A DNA stretch of 64,000 nucleotides, taken from assembly GCF_021129215.1 (NCBI RefSeq), contig NZ_JAJOLP010000001.1:2914001-2978000 (forward strand). Reading direction: 5' to 3'. Positions 39,048 to 49,458 of this stretch are shown here, piece by piece (the first letter of the stretch is position 1; each line of letters opens with the position of its first letter). Both the position numbers and the translations under genes were made by a program. Below the pieces are notes generated by a model. That model worked only from the letters and a program-made list of their open reading frames with translations, made no database searches and was not told where the DNA came from. This DNA comes from Agromyces sp. S2-1-8 (lineage in GTDB: Bacteria > Actinomycetota > Actinomycetes > Actinomycetales > Microbacteriaceae).

Positions 39048-39079
39048 CCGGGGAGAAGCCCCGGAGCCCGAAGTAGTCT
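39048..39079. promoter_or_regulatory. Divergent promoter region between infC and the DUF1844 gene
   Basis: A TAGTCT sequence at 39074-39079 lies 8 bases before the plus-strand ATG, and its complement offers TAGACT on the minus strand, so overlapping -10 elements could serve both directions. A small hairpin (CCGGGG...CCCCGG, 39048-39064) lies in the infC leader. No -35 elements are convincing. The gap 38928-39047 shows nothing else I can support. Confidence 0.35.
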
Positions 39080-39087
39080 AGCAGAGG

Positions 39088-39537
39088 ATGTCTGTGACCT
39101 GGAATTCGCCCGCCGACGCGGGTTTCGACGAGTCCACCCCCGAGTCCGAGCGGATCGTCGCCGACGATCACGCGGCCGAACGCGTCGCGTACGACGAGAC
39201 GGTCGCCGGCGAGGTCGAGGGGGCGACGCGCGACATCGCCGAGGTGCCGGCCGTCGAGATCATCACGACCACGGCGGTCCATCTCATGAGCGCGGCGGCC
39301 GTCAAGGTCGGCCTCGCCGACGACCCCGACTCGCAGCTCGACCTCGACGAGGCGCGCAAGCTCATCAACGCCCTCGCCGGGCTCATCACGGCGGGCGCCC
39401 CCGAGATCAGCGACATGCACGCGCGGTCGCTCCGCGACGGACTGCGCTCGCTGCAGCTCGCCTTCCGCGAGGCGTCGCCCATCCCCGACGCGATCGGGCA
39501 AGGTCCCGGCGAGAAGTGGACCGGCCCGGTCAGCTGA
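39088..39537 (+). CDS. DUF1844-family protein
   Basis: A 149-residue acidic protein. The core [20 protein letters not shown], then [17 protein letters not shown], is the DUF1844 signature. The function is unknown. The N-terminal 45 residues are disordered. It is divergent from infC and convergent with the Nei-like gene. The family is regularly found next to infC in actinobacteria. Confidence 0.85.
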   Translation: MSVTWNSPADAGFDESTPESERIVADDHAAERVAYDETVAGEVEGATRDIAEVPAVEIITTTAVHLMSAAAVKVGLADDPDSQLDLDEARKLINALAGLITAGAPEISDMHARSLRDGLRSLQLAFREASPIPDAIGQGPGEKWTGPVS

Positions 39538-39561
39538 CGGGCGCCCGAAGCTCGCGCGCGG

Positions 39562-40368
39562 TCAGCGCTGGCAGCTCGGGCACCAGAAGACGACGCGCTC
39601 CTGCGGGTCGGTGACCGAATCCGCTCGTGCTCGACCGAGTTCGCCCCGCTCGATCGTCGTGCGGCAGCGCCGGCAGGGCTCGCCGCCACGGCCGTAGACC
39701 CAGAGCCGCTGCCCGCGCCGGTCGACGCCGGTGGTCACCCGCGCACGCCGGTCGCGATTCGCGACGATGAGGCGGCGGGCGAGATCGACGACTCCTGCGG
39801 GGTCGGTCACCTCGCCGACCGGGCGGTGGGGGCGGACACCCCGCAGGAAGCACAGCTCGTTGACGTACACGTTGCCGAGCCCGGCCAGGTTGCGCTGGTC
39901 GAGCAGGGCGACCGCGACCGGCGCCTCGGGGTGCTCGCCGAGGCGACGGACGGCCTCAGCCGTGTGCTGAGGCCGCCAGCCGGGGTCGAGCAGGTCGGGG
40001 CCGAGGTGGGCGAGCATCGCGGCGTCTTCCGCACGCGGGACGACCTCGACCTCGCCGAGGTCGAATCCGACGACCTCCGCCTCGGTCGTGGCGAGCACGA
40101 CACGCGCCCGGTGGGCCGGCTTCGTCCACCGCTCCCCCGACGCGAACACGCGCCACTCGCCCTCCATCTTGAGGTGGGTGCGGATGGTGTGCCCGGGCGT
40201 GCGGATGAGCAGGTGCTTGCCGCGGCTCACGACCTCGTCGACGCGCTCGCCCGCCAGGTCGACCGTGGCGTAGCGGGGCACCCGGAAGTCGGTTCGGGCG
40301 AACTCGTGCCCCGCGAGCACCGGACGCAGCATCGCGGCGACCTGGAAGACGGAGTCACCTTCGGGCAT
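39562..40368 (-). CDS. nei: Fpg/Nei-family DNA glycosylase (endonuclease VIII-like)
   Basis: A 268-residue bifunctional glycosylase/AP lyase for oxidised bases. The N-terminal MPEGDSVFQ gives the catalytic Pro2 and Glu3, with Gly-Asp typical of Nei rather than Fpg. [17 protein letters not shown] contains the conserved lysine region. The helix-two-turn-helix follows ([14 protein letters not shown]), then a four-Cys zinc finger (CRRCRTT...CPSC) at the end. It overlaps lhr by 14 bases, so the two are coupled. The same pairing is known in mycobacteria. Confidence 0.92.
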   Translation of the reverse strand: MPEGDSVFQVAAMLRPVLAGHEFARTDFRVPRYATVDLAGERVDEVVSRGKHLLIRTPGHTIRTHLKMEGEWRVFASGERWTKPAHRARVVLATTEAEVVGFDLGEVEVVPRAEDAAMLAHLGPDLLDPGWRPQHTAEAVRRLGEHPEAPVAVALLDQRNLAGLGNVYVNELCFLRGVRPHRPVGEVTDPAGVVDLARRLIVANRDRRARVTTGVDRRGQRLWVYGRGGEPCRRCRTTIERGELGRARADSVTDPQERVVFWCPSCQR

Positions 40369-43300
40369 CGAGTCGCAGTCCCCTCGGCGTCTCCCCGAAC
40401 CCCGCCGCCCGCAGAGCCGCCCCGAACGGGGTGCCGAGCACGAACGCGCCGTTCACCGACTCCACCGCGATCCGCCGCACCCGCCCCGCCGTGACGAGGC
40501 TCGCGACCGACCCCGCGGCGAGCGCGAGGAGCTCGTCGTCCTCGGTGTAGACGAGCACGGTCTTGCCGCCGCGCTCGACATAGGCGACCAGCTCGCCGTC
40601 GGCGACCACGACGATCGCACCGGCCTTTCGCGCAGCCCGATGCGAGCTCTCGCCCGGGGGGTCGGGCCACGCCAGCGCAGCGCCGTAGGCGTTCGCCGGG
40701 TCGGTCGCGGCGAGTGCGAGCACCCTGGGCGCGTCGGCGTCGCGCGTGTCGAGGTCGGAATGGCTCCGCAGTCGGTCGACGGCCCCCGGCGCTGCGAACT
40801 GGGCGGCGCCGAGGCGCTCGACGAAGTACCCACGGCGGGCGCGACCGGATTCCTCGAAGCCGCTGAGGGTCTTGTAGACGAGCGCGAAGCCGCCGACCAC
40901 GCCCTCTGCGACGGCGGCGCCGCGCGTGACGACGCCGTAGCGGTCGAGCAGCATCTCACCGAGCGCGTGGGCGCGGCGGGTGGGGTCGGAATCGGCCACC
41001 GGCAGGATCGACCATCGACCGGCGACCGACGGCGGGCCGGTGCGACTCGGCATCGTCGCCCGCGGGAGGGACCGGCCCCGCAGCATCCGCGCCCTGGGTA
41101 CCGGTCGCGATGCCTTGTGCGCGCTGCGCCCGCCGCTCGTGAGCGCCCGCACGGGCGAGAAGGTGTCGTTCGTGACGAGACCCGCCCAGACGAGGCCCCA
41201 GAGCGCCTCGACGAGGGCGCCGTCGTCGACGGGGGCCTCTCCGAACTCGGACGGCACGGTGCCGAAGGCGCCGACGGCGTCGGCGAGCTGACGGAAGAAG
41301 AACGCGCCGCCCGACCCGAGTGCGACCAGCACCTCGCGCTGGAGCGGCGTGAGGTCGGTGTCGATCGGCGGGGCCAGCGTGAGCGGTGCCGTCTCGGCCG
41401 AGTGCAGGGTGATCCAGCCGTCGTCGCCGGCGAGTTCTCCGGCGCCGGCCCACAGCACCTCCCCGCTCGCCATGAGCTCGTCGAGCATGGCGGGGCTGTA
41501 GTCGGCGACACGCGACGGCAGGACGAGCGACTCCCAGGCCGAGGCGGGCAGGCGCACCCCCTCGAGCTGTTCGATCGTGCTCGCGACCCCGTCGATGCCC
41601 CTCAACCCGCCGCCGACCTGCTGCCATGCCGGCACGAACCGCGCGAGGGCGCGCTGGGGCACCGGCTCGATCTCGTGCCGGAGGGCCGCGAGCGAGCGCC
41701 GACGGAGCCGCCGCAGCACCTCGGCGTCGCACCACTCGGTCGACGTGCCGTGGGGGCGGAACTCGCCCTCGACGACCCTCCGTTCGTCGGCCAGTCGGCG
41801 TAGCGCGGCCCGTGCCACCGCCACCCCGATTCCGAACCGGTCGGCGACCTCGTCGACGGCGAACGGTCCGTGGGTGCGGGCGTACCGGCTGATGAGGTCG
41901 CCCATCGGGTCGGCCACGTGCTCGCCGAACGCGACGGCCACGCCCGGTGGCACCGGAACGCCGAGGGCGTCGCGGAGGCGGCCCACGTCTTCGACGGCGG
42001 CGAGGTGCTCGCGACCGGCGAACCCGACGCGCACGGCTCGCCGCGCCGCGACGAGCTCGGCCACGGCCGACGCCGGGTCGGTCGACTCATCGACACGCAC
42101 GGCGATCTCGTCGTCGGTGAGCGGGCCGAGCGCCATCAACAGGTCGGCGACGCCCTCCGTGCCCCGAGCACGGCGCTCGGGATCGAGGCGTTGGAGCTCG
42201 CGCTCGGTCCGCTCGATGACGCCGGGGTCGAGGAGCTCGCGCAGCTCGACCCGGCCGAGCAACTCGCCGAGCAGCGACTGGTCGATCGCGAGGGCCGCCG
42301 CGCGGCGCTCGGCGAGCGGCGAGTCGCCCTCGTACATGAACGCGCCGACGTAGCCGAACAGCAGCGTGCTCGCGAACGGGCTCGGCGACTCGGTCGTGGT
42401 CTCGACGAGGCGCACCCGGCGCGCGGCGAGGTCGGCGGCGATCTCGACGAGGCCCGGCACGTCGTAGACGTCTTGCAGCACTTCGCGCACCGTCTCGAGG
42501 ATGATCGGGAAGGTCGGGAACGCGCTCGCGACCTCGAGCAGCTGCGCCGCCTTCTGCCGCTGCTGCCAGAGCGGTGACCGGCGCCCGGGCTGGTAGTGAG
42601 GCAGCAGCAGGGCGCGCGCCGCGCACTCGCGGAATCGACTCGCGAACAGCGCCGAACCGCCGACCTCGTCGGTGACGAGCTGCTCGAGCTCGGCCGCCTC
42701 GAAGCGGAAGAGGTCGGCGCCGGGCGGCTCGTCGCCCGTGTCGGGGATGCGCACGATGATGCCGTCGTCGGCCGCGACCGCGGCGCCGTCGACCCCGTGC
42801 CGCTCGCGCACCCGCGCCGCGACGGCGAGCGCCCACGGCGCGTGCACGGGCATGCCGAACGGCGAGTGCAGGATGACGCGCCAGTCGCCCAGCTCGTCGC
42901 GGGTGCGCTCGACCACGAGGGTGCGATCGCTCGGCACCGCCCCCGTGGCGCGCGCCTGGTCGGCGAGGAAGGCGATGAGGTTCGTGGTGGCGTTCTCGTC
43001 GAGCCCGGAGGCCGCGATGCGCGAGCGAGCCTCGGGCTCGGTCGCCGTCGACACCTCGCGCATGAACGCTCCGAGCGCGCGGCCGAGCTCGACGGGCCGC
43101 CCGAGCCCGTCGCCCTTCCAGAAGGGGACGCGGCCCGGCTGGCCGAAGGCCGGCACGACGTTGACGCGGTCGAATGTGATCTCCTGGATGCGCCAGCTCG
43201 TCGCGCCCAGCGCGAAGACGTCGCCGACGCGCGACTCGTAGACCATCTCCTCGTCGAGCTCGCCGACGCGGCGGCCGGTGGTCTCGTCGCCGCCGACGAG

Positions 43301-44908
43301 GAAGACGCCGAACATGCCCCGGTCGGGGATGGTGCCGCCGCTCGTGACGGCGAGCCGCTGCGCCCCGGGGCGCCCGGTCACGACGCCGGCCTCGCGGTCC
43401 CAGACGACGCGCGGCCGGAGCTCGCCGAAGCGGTCCGACGGATATCGGCCCGCGAGGAGGTCGAGCGTCGCCTCGTAGGCCGAGCGCGGCAGCGTCGCGA
43501 ACGGGGCCGCGCGGCGCACGGTCGCGAACCAGCCCTCGACGTCGAGTTCGTCGACGGCTGCGGCCGCGATCGTCTGCTGGGCGAGGATGTCGAGCGGGTT
43601 CGCCGGCACCCGCATGGTCTCGATGAGCCCACCGAGCATGCGTTCGGCCGCGACCGCCGTGTGCACGAGGTCGGCTCGGTGCTTGGGGAACATGACGCCG
43701 CGCGACACCTCGCCGACCTGGTGCCCCGCGCGCCCCAGCCGCTGGAGCCCGCTCGCGACGGAGGGCGGCGCCTCGACCTGCACGACGAGGTCGACCGCGC
43801 CCATGTCGATGCCGAGCTCGAGGCTCGAGGTCGCCACGACGCAGCGCAGCCGCCCCGACTTCAGGTCGTCTTCGATGTCGGCGCGCTGCTCTTTGCTGAC
43901 CGAGCCATGATGGGCGCGGGCGATGACGGCCGGCGCACCGACGGTCTGGCCCGACTGCGCCATGAGTGCCGCGGGGGGCCCGGCCGCGGCCGCCGCGGTG
44001 ACGAGCTCGGCGCGTTCGAGCTCGTCGAGGTGCAGTTCGTTCAGGCGGGCGGTGAGCCGCTCGGCCAACCGCCTCGAGTTCGCGAAGACGATCGAGGAGC
44101 GGTGCTCGAGCACGCGATCGAGGATCGCCTGTTCGACGTGCGGCCAGATCGAGCCCGTCGCATCGTCGTTCGCGGGCAGCTGCGCCATGTCTTCGACGGG
44201 CACGACCACGCGCAGGTCGAATCGCTTGTCGGCCGGCGGCGCGACGACCTCGACCGGTGCGCTCGCGCAGAGGAACCGGGCCACCTCTTCGACGGGCCGC
44301 ACGGTCGCCGAGAGCCCGATGCGCTGGGCCGGACGCTCGAGCAGCGCGTCGAGGCGCTCGAGCGACAGTGCGAGGTGCGCACCGCGCTTCGTGCCGGCGA
44401 CCGCGTGGATCTCGTCGACGATGACGGTCTCGATCGAGCGCAACGTCTCACGCGCCTGCGAGGTCAGCATGAGGAAGAGCGACTCGGGCGTCGTGATGAG
44501 GATGTCGGGCGGCGTGCGCAGCAGCGCCCGACGCTCGTTCGCGGGCGTGTCGCCCGAGCGCACCCCGACGCTCACGCTCGGCGGCGTGGCGCCGAGGCGC
44601 TCGGCGACGCGGGCGATGCCGGTGAGCGGCGCGCGGAGGTTGCGCTCGACGTCGACGCCGAGCGCCTTGAGCGGCGACAGGTAGAGCACCCGGGTACCGG
44701 GCTCGGCGGCGGGCTCGGTCGTGAGCCGGTCGATCGCCGAGAGGAACGCCGACAGGGTCTTGCCCGATCCGGTGGGAGCGACGACGAGCGCGTGGGCGCC
44801 GCTCCCGATCGCCCGCCAGGCGCCCTGCTGCACCGCGGTGGGCGCGCGGAACGCCTCGGCGAACCACGTGCGCGTCGCCTCCGAGAAGGCCGCAAGCGCA
44901 TCGGTCAT
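40355..44908 (-). CDS. lhr: Lhr, large ATP-dependent DNA/RNA-DNA helicase
   Basis: A 1517-residue superfamily 2 helicase of Lhr length (mycobacterial Lhr is about 1500). Motif I APTGSGKT is at residues 44-51, with motif II VDEIHAV, motif III LSATVRP, and motif VI QRLGRAGHQVGEVSRG. A large C-terminal region of winged-helix and Lhr-CTD domains occupies the last 600 residues. Lhr is a DNA-dependent ATPase translocating 3' to 5' and is induced by DNA damage in mycobacteria. The start is ATG 44908. A longer in-frame extension overlaps the next gene and is rejected. It overlaps nei, suggesting joint action in repair. Confidence 0.95.
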   Translation of the reverse strand: MTDALAAFSEATRTWFAEAFRAPTAVQQGAWRAIGSGAHALVVAPTGSGKTLSAFLSAIDRLTTEPAAEPGTRVLYLSPLKALGVDVERNLRAPLTGIARVAERLGATPPSVSVGVRSGDTPANERRALLRTPPDILITTPESLFLMLTSQARETLRSIETVIVDEIHAVAGTKRGAHLALSLERLDALLERPAQRIGLSATVRPVEEVARFLCASAPVEVVAPPADKRFDLRVVVPVEDMAQLPANDDATGSIWPHVEQAILDRVLEHRSSIVFANSRRLAERLTARLNELHLDELERAELVTAAAAAGPPAALMAQSGQTVGAPAVIARAHHGSVSKEQRADIEDDLKSGRLRCVVATSSLELGIDMGAVDLVVQVEAPPSVASGLQRLGRAGHQVGEVSRGVMFPKHRADLVHTAVAAERMLGGLIETMRVPANPLDILAQQTIAAAAVDELDVEGWFATVRRAAPFATLPRSAYEATLDLLAGRYPSDRFGELRPRVVWDREAGVVTGRPGAQRLAVTSGGTIPDRGMFGVFLVGGDETTGRRVGELDEEMVYESRVGDVFALGATSWRIQEITFDRVNVVPAFGQPGRVPFWKGDGLGRPVELGRALGAFMREVSTATEPEARSRIAASGLDENATTNLIAFLADQARATGAVPSDRTLVVERTRDELGDWRVILHSPFGMPVHAPWALAVAARVRERHGVDGAAVAADDGIIVRIPDTGDEPPGADLFRFEAAELEQLVTDEVGGSALFASRFRECAARALLLPHYQPGRRSPLWQQRQKAAQLLEVASAFPTFPIILETVREVLQDVYDVPGLVEIAADLAARRVRLVETTTESPSPFASTLLFGYVGAFMYEGDSPLAERRAAALAIDQSLLGELLGRVELRELLDPGVIERTERELQRLDPERRARGTEGVADLLMALGPLTDDEIAVRVDESTDPASAVAELVAARRAVRVGFAGREHLAAVEDVGRLRDALGVPVPPGVAVAFGEHVADPMGDLISRYARTHGPFAVDEVADRFGIGVAVARAALRRLADERRVVEGEFRPHGTSTEWCDAEVLRRLRRRSLAALRHEIEPVPQRALARFVPAWQQVGGGLRGIDGVASTIEQLEGVRLPASAWESLVLPSRVADYSPAMLDELMASGEVLWAGAGELAGDDGWITLHSAETAPLTLAPPIDTDLTPLQREVLVALGSGGAFFFRQLADAVGAFGTVPSEFGEAPVDDGALVEALWGLVWAGLVTNDTFSPVRALTSGGRSAHKASRPVPRARMLRGRSLPRATMPSRTGPPSVAGRWSILPVADSDPTRRAHALGEMLLDRYGVVTRGAAVAEGVVGGFALVYKTLSGFEESGRARRGYFVERLGAAQFAAPGAVDRLRSHSDLDTRDADAPRVLALAATDPANAYGAALAWPDPPGESSHRAARKAGAIVVVADGELVAYVERGGKTVLVYTEDDELLALAAGSVASLVTAGRVRRIAVESVNGAFVLGTPFGAALRAAGFGETPRGLRLDARR

Positions 44909-44943
44909 GGCTCCATTCAATCCGATGCCGCCGACAACCGTTC

Positions 44944-46350
44944 TCAGCGCGGGTCTGCGGCGAGGGCGCGGGCGACGGCGGCGACCGTGCGATCGGCCTC
45001 GGTGGCGTCGGTCGCCCAGTTGCTCACCGAGAACCGCACGACCGCGCGATCGCGCCACCGCGACGTCATCGCGAGCACCTCACCCTCCTCCCAGAGCCGG
45101 GACGAGAGCGCCTCCGTCGCCGCATCGTCGGCGAGCGCGAGGCACACCTGGGTGAAGACGACGTCGTTCAGCACCTCGACGCCTGGCAGGCGAGCGACGC
45201 CGACGGCGATCCGCTTCGCGGAGTCGACGAGCCGTTCGACGAGCTCGGAGACGCCCTCGCGCCCGAGGGCGCGCAGCACCGCCCACGTCGGAACGCCGCG
45301 AGCACGCCGCGAAAGCTCGGGCACCCGCTCGTGCGGGTCGGCGACGGCGTCGCTCGCCTGCAGGTAGCTCGCATGCATGCTCAGCGCCCGCTGCATCGCG
45401 TGCTCGTCGCGCACGATCGCGATGCCGCAGTCGTACGGCACGCTGAGCGTCTTGTGCGCATCGGTCGACCACGAGTCGGCCGCCTCGTACCCCGCGACGA
45501 GGTGCCGCAGGCGCGGGCTGGCTCCCGCCCACAGCCCGAAGGCGCCGTCGACGTGCACCCAGGCGCCGGCCTCGTGCGCGACCCCGATCGCCCGGGCGAA
45601 GTCGTCGAACGATCCGGAATGGATGTTGCCCGCCTGGAGGACGACGATCGCCGGATCGGGATCGGCGGCGAGCACCGCTCCGAGCGCGCCGACGTCGATG
45701 CGCCCCTCGTCGTCCGCGGCGGCGACGACCGGTGCCCCGAGGCCGAGGTAGCGCCCGGCGAGGTCGACCGTACCGTGCCGTTCTGCGCCCACGACGAAGC
45801 GCACGCGCGGCGCTCCGAAGACGCCGTCCTGCGCCGCATCCCAGCCGGCCCTCCGCAGGAGTTCGTCGCGACCGGTCGCGAGCCCGACGAAATGCGCCAT
45901 CGTTGCCCCGGTGGTGAAGCCGACCGCCGACCCGGCGGGCAGGCCGAGCAGATCGACGATCCACTCCCCTGCGAGCTCCTCGACCGCGGCGACGCCGGGC
46001 GTCGCGAACCGCAGCCCGGTGTTCTGGTCCCACGCCGAGACGAGCCAGTCGGCGGCGAGGGCGACCGGTTGCACCCCGCCCATCACCCAGCCGAAGAAGC
46101 GCGGCGAGCCGATGCCGAGCAGTCCCGGTTCGACGCCGTCGGCCAACCGCTCGACCACCTGTGCTGCCGGTTCACCGCGGCTCGGCAGCGCCCGACCCAG
46201 CAGTTCCTTCGCCGCATCGGCATCGATCTCGGGCGGGATCGGACGTTCGGCGACGCCGTCGAGCCAGCGTCTCGCCCGGTCGGACGCGATCTCCAGCGGT
46301 CGGTCGTATTCGGGTCGCCGCGCTCCGGCGGCCGACGGTCGCTCGGCCAT
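44944..46350 (-). CDS. PLP-dependent group II decarboxylase-like enzyme
   Basis: A 468-residue pyridoxal-phosphate enzyme of the aromatic-amino-acid/glutamate decarboxylase fold. His192 (ERHGT) stacks on the cofactor, Asp268 (HVDGAFG) binds the pyridine nitrogen, and Lys300 in STDAHKTLSVPYDCG forms the Schiff base. The substrate is not predictable: tryptophan, tyrosine, glutamate or aspartate decarboxylases all share these motifs. The ATG at 46350 has an AGGTGG site. It is 35 bases upstream of lhr but metabolically unrelated. Confidence 0.87.
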   Translation of the reverse strand: MAERPSAAGARRPEYDRPLEIASDRARRWLDGVAERPIPPEIDADAAKELLGRALPSRGEPAAQVVERLADGVEPGLLGIGSPRFFGWVMGGVQPVALAADWLVSAWDQNTGLRFATPGVAAVEELAGEWIVDLLGLPAGSAVGFTTGATMAHFVGLATGRDELLRRAGWDAAQDGVFGAPRVRFVVGAERHGTVDLAGRYLGLGAPVVAAADDEGRIDVGALGAVLAADPDPAIVVLQAGNIHSGSFDDFARAIGVAHEAGAWVHVDGAFGLWAGASPRLRHLVAGYEAADSWSTDAHKTLSVPYDCGIAIVRDEHAMQRALSMHASYLQASDAVADPHERVPELSRRARGVPTWAVLRALGREGVSELVERLVDSAKRIAVGVARLPGVEVLNDVVFTQVCLALADDAATEALSSRLWEEGEVLAMTSRWRDRAVVRFSVSNWATDATEADRTVAAVARALAADPR

Positions 46351-46475
46351 GTTCCACCTGACTTCCGCGCACACGTGCGCGTTCCAGATGATGCTCCGCG
46401 ATGCTCACGCGGTCAATGCCCAGTTCGGGCGGGCTCGCGCGCACGGCTGAGGCGGCACTGCCTGCTTCCGCACGC

Positions 46476-47327
46476 TCAGGCGTCGCGACGACCGCCGACG
46501 AGTCGCACGGCGAGCGAGTCGACCCCTGTCGCGATCGCGTCGTCCTCCGCCCAGCGCCGCGCGAGCCGAGCGGTCGTGGCATCGAGCTCCTCACGGGTGA
46601 GTCCGTCGACGAGCCGCAGCGTCACGACGAGCTCGGGCCCGGCGAGCCGCGCGAGCGGGTCGCCCGCGGCGAGGTCCACGCCGAGCACGGCGAGCTCGCT
46701 GCCGATCGAGCGCTCGAACGCCCGGCGCACGGCCTCGTCGTCGAAGGGCGGCGTCCACGGCTTCTGCTGGGCGACCGCCCACACGGCGGGTCGGCGCAGC
46801 ACGAACTCGCCCGGCGATGCCGGGTCGAGCACGACGAGCTCGGTGCCGTCGTCGGCCGCGGCGAGCGCCACCCGGACGCCGTCGGCGGGCACAGGACGGG
46901 CGACCGGGTTCCAGGCGCGCATCGTGTCCACCGACGAGAACACCGGCAGCACGCGACGCCCGTCGGGCCCGTCGACCGTCACGATCGAGAGTTCCTGGCT
47001 CTTGTCGACGGCGTGGCCGTGCGCGCCGGTCTCCGCTCCCCCGTCGCCGAGCTCGGCGAGCAGCGGGATCAGCAGCCTCGAGGCGCCGAACGCGGCGACG
47101 ACACCGGCCTGTGAGCCGTCTCCGTCGTGGAATGCACGCAGCGCGGCACCGAGGGCCGCCGGGGTCGAGCCGTCGTCGCCCGCGTGCGGGTTCTCGTCGA
47201 ACGCCCGGCCCGCCCACGGTACCCCCGCAGAATCCGCGAGATGCGCGGGAAGCGGCCGCGCGGTGCCGCCGGGCGTCGTGCCCGAGGCATCCTCGTCGTC
47301 CGCAGCGTTGCCGAGATCAGCGGTCAT
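46476..47327 (-). CDS. SseB-family protein
   Basis: A 283-residue protein. The central SIVTVDGPDGRRVLPVFSSVD region and VALAAADDGTELVVLDPASPGEFVL match the SseB N-terminal domain. The C-terminal third resembles the SseB C-terminal fold. The first 55 residues are disordered and acidic. In actinobacteria SseB-like genes often follow priA, as here (10-base gap). The molecular function is not known. Confidence 0.8.
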   Translation of the reverse strand: MTADLGNAADDEDASGTTPGGTARPLPAHLADSAGVPWAGRAFDENPHAGDDGSTPAALGAALRAFHDGDGSQAGVVAAFGASRLLIPLLAELGDGGAETGAHGHAVDKSQELSIVTVDGPDGRRVLPVFSSVDTMRAWNPVARPVPADGVRVALAAADDGTELVVLDPASPGEFVLRRPAVWAVAQQKPWTPPFDDEAVRRAFERSIGSELAVLGVDLAAGDPLARLAGPELVVTLRLVDGLTREELDATTARLARRWAEDDAIATGVDSLAVRLVGGRRDA

Positions 47328-47337
47328 GCGCGCCGGC

Positions 47338-48084
47338 TCAGTTGCTCGCGACGTCGAGGGCCTCGGCGAGCGTGAAGGCGCCGGCGTACAGGGCCTTGCC
47401 GACGATCGCGCCCTCGAGGCCGAGCGGCACGAGCTCGCGCAGCGTGGCGAGGTCGTCGAGGCTCGAGATGCCGCCGGAGGCGACGACGGGGCGGTGCGTG
47501 CGGTCCATCACCTGGCGCAGGAGCTCGACGTTCGGGCCCTGCAGCGTGCCGTCCTTCGTGACGTCGGTCACGACGTAGCGCGCGGCACCCGCCTCTTCGA
47601 GCCGGTCCATGACCTGCCACAGGTCGCCGCCGTCCTTCGTCCAGCCGCGGGCGGCGAGCGTCGTCCCGCGCACGTCGAGGCCGACGGCGATGGCCTCGCC
47701 GTACTGGGCGATGACCGAGGCGGCCCACTCGGGGTTCTCGAGGGCTGCGGTGCCGAGGTTGATGCGCTTGGCGCCGATCTCGAGAGCGTGCTCGAGCGAC
47801 TCGTCGTCGCGGATCCCGCCCGACAGCTCGACGTTCACGCCGCGCACCTGGCGGATGACCTTCTTCAGGATGCCGCCGTTCGACCCGCGGCCGAACGCCG
47901 CGTCGAGGTCGACGAGGTGGATCCACTCGGCGCCCTGGTCGGCCCAGTCCACGGCCGCGTCGACCGGGTCGCCGTAGCTCGTCTCGGTGCCGGCCTCGCC
48001 CTTCGTCAGGCGGACGGCCTTGCCGCCCGCGACGTCGACGGCCGGCAGCAGCACGAGGCCGGGGGTCTTGTTGAACTCACTCAT
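47338..48084 (-). CDS. priA: PriA: phosphoribosyl isomerase for histidine and tryptophan synthesis
   Basis: A 248-residue TIM barrel with [17 protein letters not shown] at the start (catalytic Asp), [10 protein letters not shown], and [17 protein letters not shown]. Actinobacterial PriA catalyses both the HisA (ProFAR) and TrpF (PRA) Amadori rearrangements. The typical actinobacterial sequence and absence of a trpF here fit, but dual function is inferred. A GTG one codon before the ATG is an alternative start. It follows hisH after about 125 bases. Confidence 0.93.
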   Translation of the reverse strand: MSEFNKTPGLVLLPAVDVAGGKAVRLTKGEAGTETSYGDPVDAAVDWADQGAEWIHLVDLDAAFGRGSNGGILKKVIRQVRGVNVELSGGIRDDESLEHALEIGAKRINLGTAALENPEWAASVIAQYGEAIAVGLDVRGTTLAARGWTKDGGDLWQVMDRLEEAGAARYVVTDVTKDGTLQGPNVELLRQVMDRTHRPVVASGGISSLDDLATLRELVPLGLEGAIVGKALYAGAFTLAEALDVASN

Positions 48085-48208
48085 CACTACTGTCCTCGAT
48101 CGCGATACGCCGTCGGCCGTGTTTCACCCGGCGCAGTGACGGCCGGCACAGTCACAGGATCATAGTCGCCCGCGCCGCGCGCGACGTGTCGCATGACGGT
48201 CGGATGAC

Positions 48209-48847
48209 TCAGGCGAGTGCGCCGAGCCAGTTCGAGAGCAGCCGGATGCCCGCGTCCGACGACTTCTCTGGGTGGAACTGCGTCGCCGACAGCGGACCGT
48301 TCTCGACCGCGGCGAGGAAGCGCCCGCCGTGCTCGGCCCAGGTCAGCTTCGGCTGCGGGAACGGCGGCATCACGTCGAGGTGCCACGACTGCGCCGCGAA
48401 CGAATGCACGAAGTAGAAGCGCTCGTCTTCGATGCCGTCGAACAGCACCGAGCCCGCGTCGGGCACGACGGTGTTCCAGCCCATGTGCGGCAGCACCTCG
48501 GCCGGAAGCTCGGTGACGGCCCCGGGCCACTCTCCGAGCCCCTCGGTGTCGACGCCGCGTTCGACGCCGTGCTCGAAGAGCACCTGCATGCCGACGCAGA
48601 TGCCGAGCACGTGCCGGCCACCGGCGAGGCGCCGGTCGATGATCTCGTCGCCGCGCACCGCGCGGAGCTGGTCCATGACGGCCTTGAACGCGCCCACGCC
48701 GGGCACGACGAGGCCGTCGGCCTCCATCGCCGCTGCACGTGAGGCCGTGACCTCGACCTCCGCGCCAGCGCGTTCGAGCGCCTTCGCGGCCGAGTGCACG
48801 TTGCCCGACCCGTAGTCGAGCACCACGACGCGCCGGTTGCGGCTCAC
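48209..48847 (-). CDS. hisH: Imidazole glycerol phosphate synthase, glutaminase subunit
   Basis: A 212-residue class I amidotransferase. The nucleophile Cys84 is in [12 protein letters not shown], the His-Glu pair in [10 protein letters not shown], and the N-terminal [14 protein letters not shown] is characteristic. It channels ammonia to HisF, which is not in this window. GTG forms a GTGA overlap with the hisB stop. Confidence 0.96.
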   Translation of the reverse strand: MSRNRRVVVLDYGSGNVHSAAKALERAGAEVEVTASRAAAMEADGLVVPGVGAFKAVMDQLRAVRGDEIIDRRLAGGRHVLGICVGMQVLFEHGVERGVDTEGLGEWPGAVTELPAEVLPHMGWNTVVPDAGSVLFDGIEDERFYFVHSFAAQSWHLDVMPPFPQPKLTWAEHGGRFLAAVENGPLSATQFHPEKSSDAGIRLLSNWLGALA

Positions 48848-49458
48848 AGCGCACCCTTGGTCGACGGGATGCCGCTGACGAGCGGGTCGAGCGCCTTCGC
48901 CTGCCGGAATGCGCGCGCGAAGGCCTTGAACTCGGCCTCGGCGATGTGGTGCGGGTCGCGCCCGCCGAGCACCGTGACGTGCACGGTGAGCCCGGCGTTG
49001 AAGGCGATCGCCTCGAAGACGTGCCGCACCATCGAGCCCGTGAAGTGACCGCCGATGAGGTGGAACTCGAAGCCCTCCGGCTCACCGGTGTGCACGAGGA
49101 ACGGCCGCCCCGAGATGTCGACGACCGCCTGCGCGAGCGCCTCGTCGAGCGGCACGAGCGCGTCGCCGTAGCGCGAGATGCCGCGCTTGTCGCCGAGCGC
49201 CTCGCGGATCGCCTGCCCCAGCACGATGCCGGTGTCTTCGACGGTGTGATGCACGTCGATGTGAAGGTCTCCCGACGCGCGCACGGTGAGGTCGGTGAGC
49301 GAGTGCTTCGCGAACGCGGTGAGCAGGTGGTCGTAGAACGGCACGCCGGTCTCGATGTCGCTCGAGCCCGAGCCGTCGAGGTCGATCGACAGGTCGATGC
49401 TCGATTCGCTCGTCTCGCGCTGCACGCGCGCGGTGCGCGATCGGGGCTGGGCGGTCAT
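48844..49458 (-). CDS. hisB: Imidazoleglycerol-phosphate dehydratase
   Basis: 204 residues with the two HHxxE-type manganese sites: [18 protein letters not shown] and [20 protein letters not shown]. It is monofunctional (no phosphatase domain), as in most Gram-positives. ATGA overlap with hisC. Confidence 0.97.
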   Translation of the reverse strand: MTAQPRSRTARVQRETSESSIDLSIDLDGSGSSDIETGVPFYDHLLTAFAKHSLTDLTVRASGDLHIDVHHTVEDTGIVLGQAIREALGDKRGISRYGDALVPLDEALAQAVVDISGRPFLVHTGEPEGFEFHLIGGHFTGSMVRHVFEAIAFNAGLTVHVTVLGGRDPHHIAEAEFKAFARAFRQAKALDPLVSGIPSTKGAL

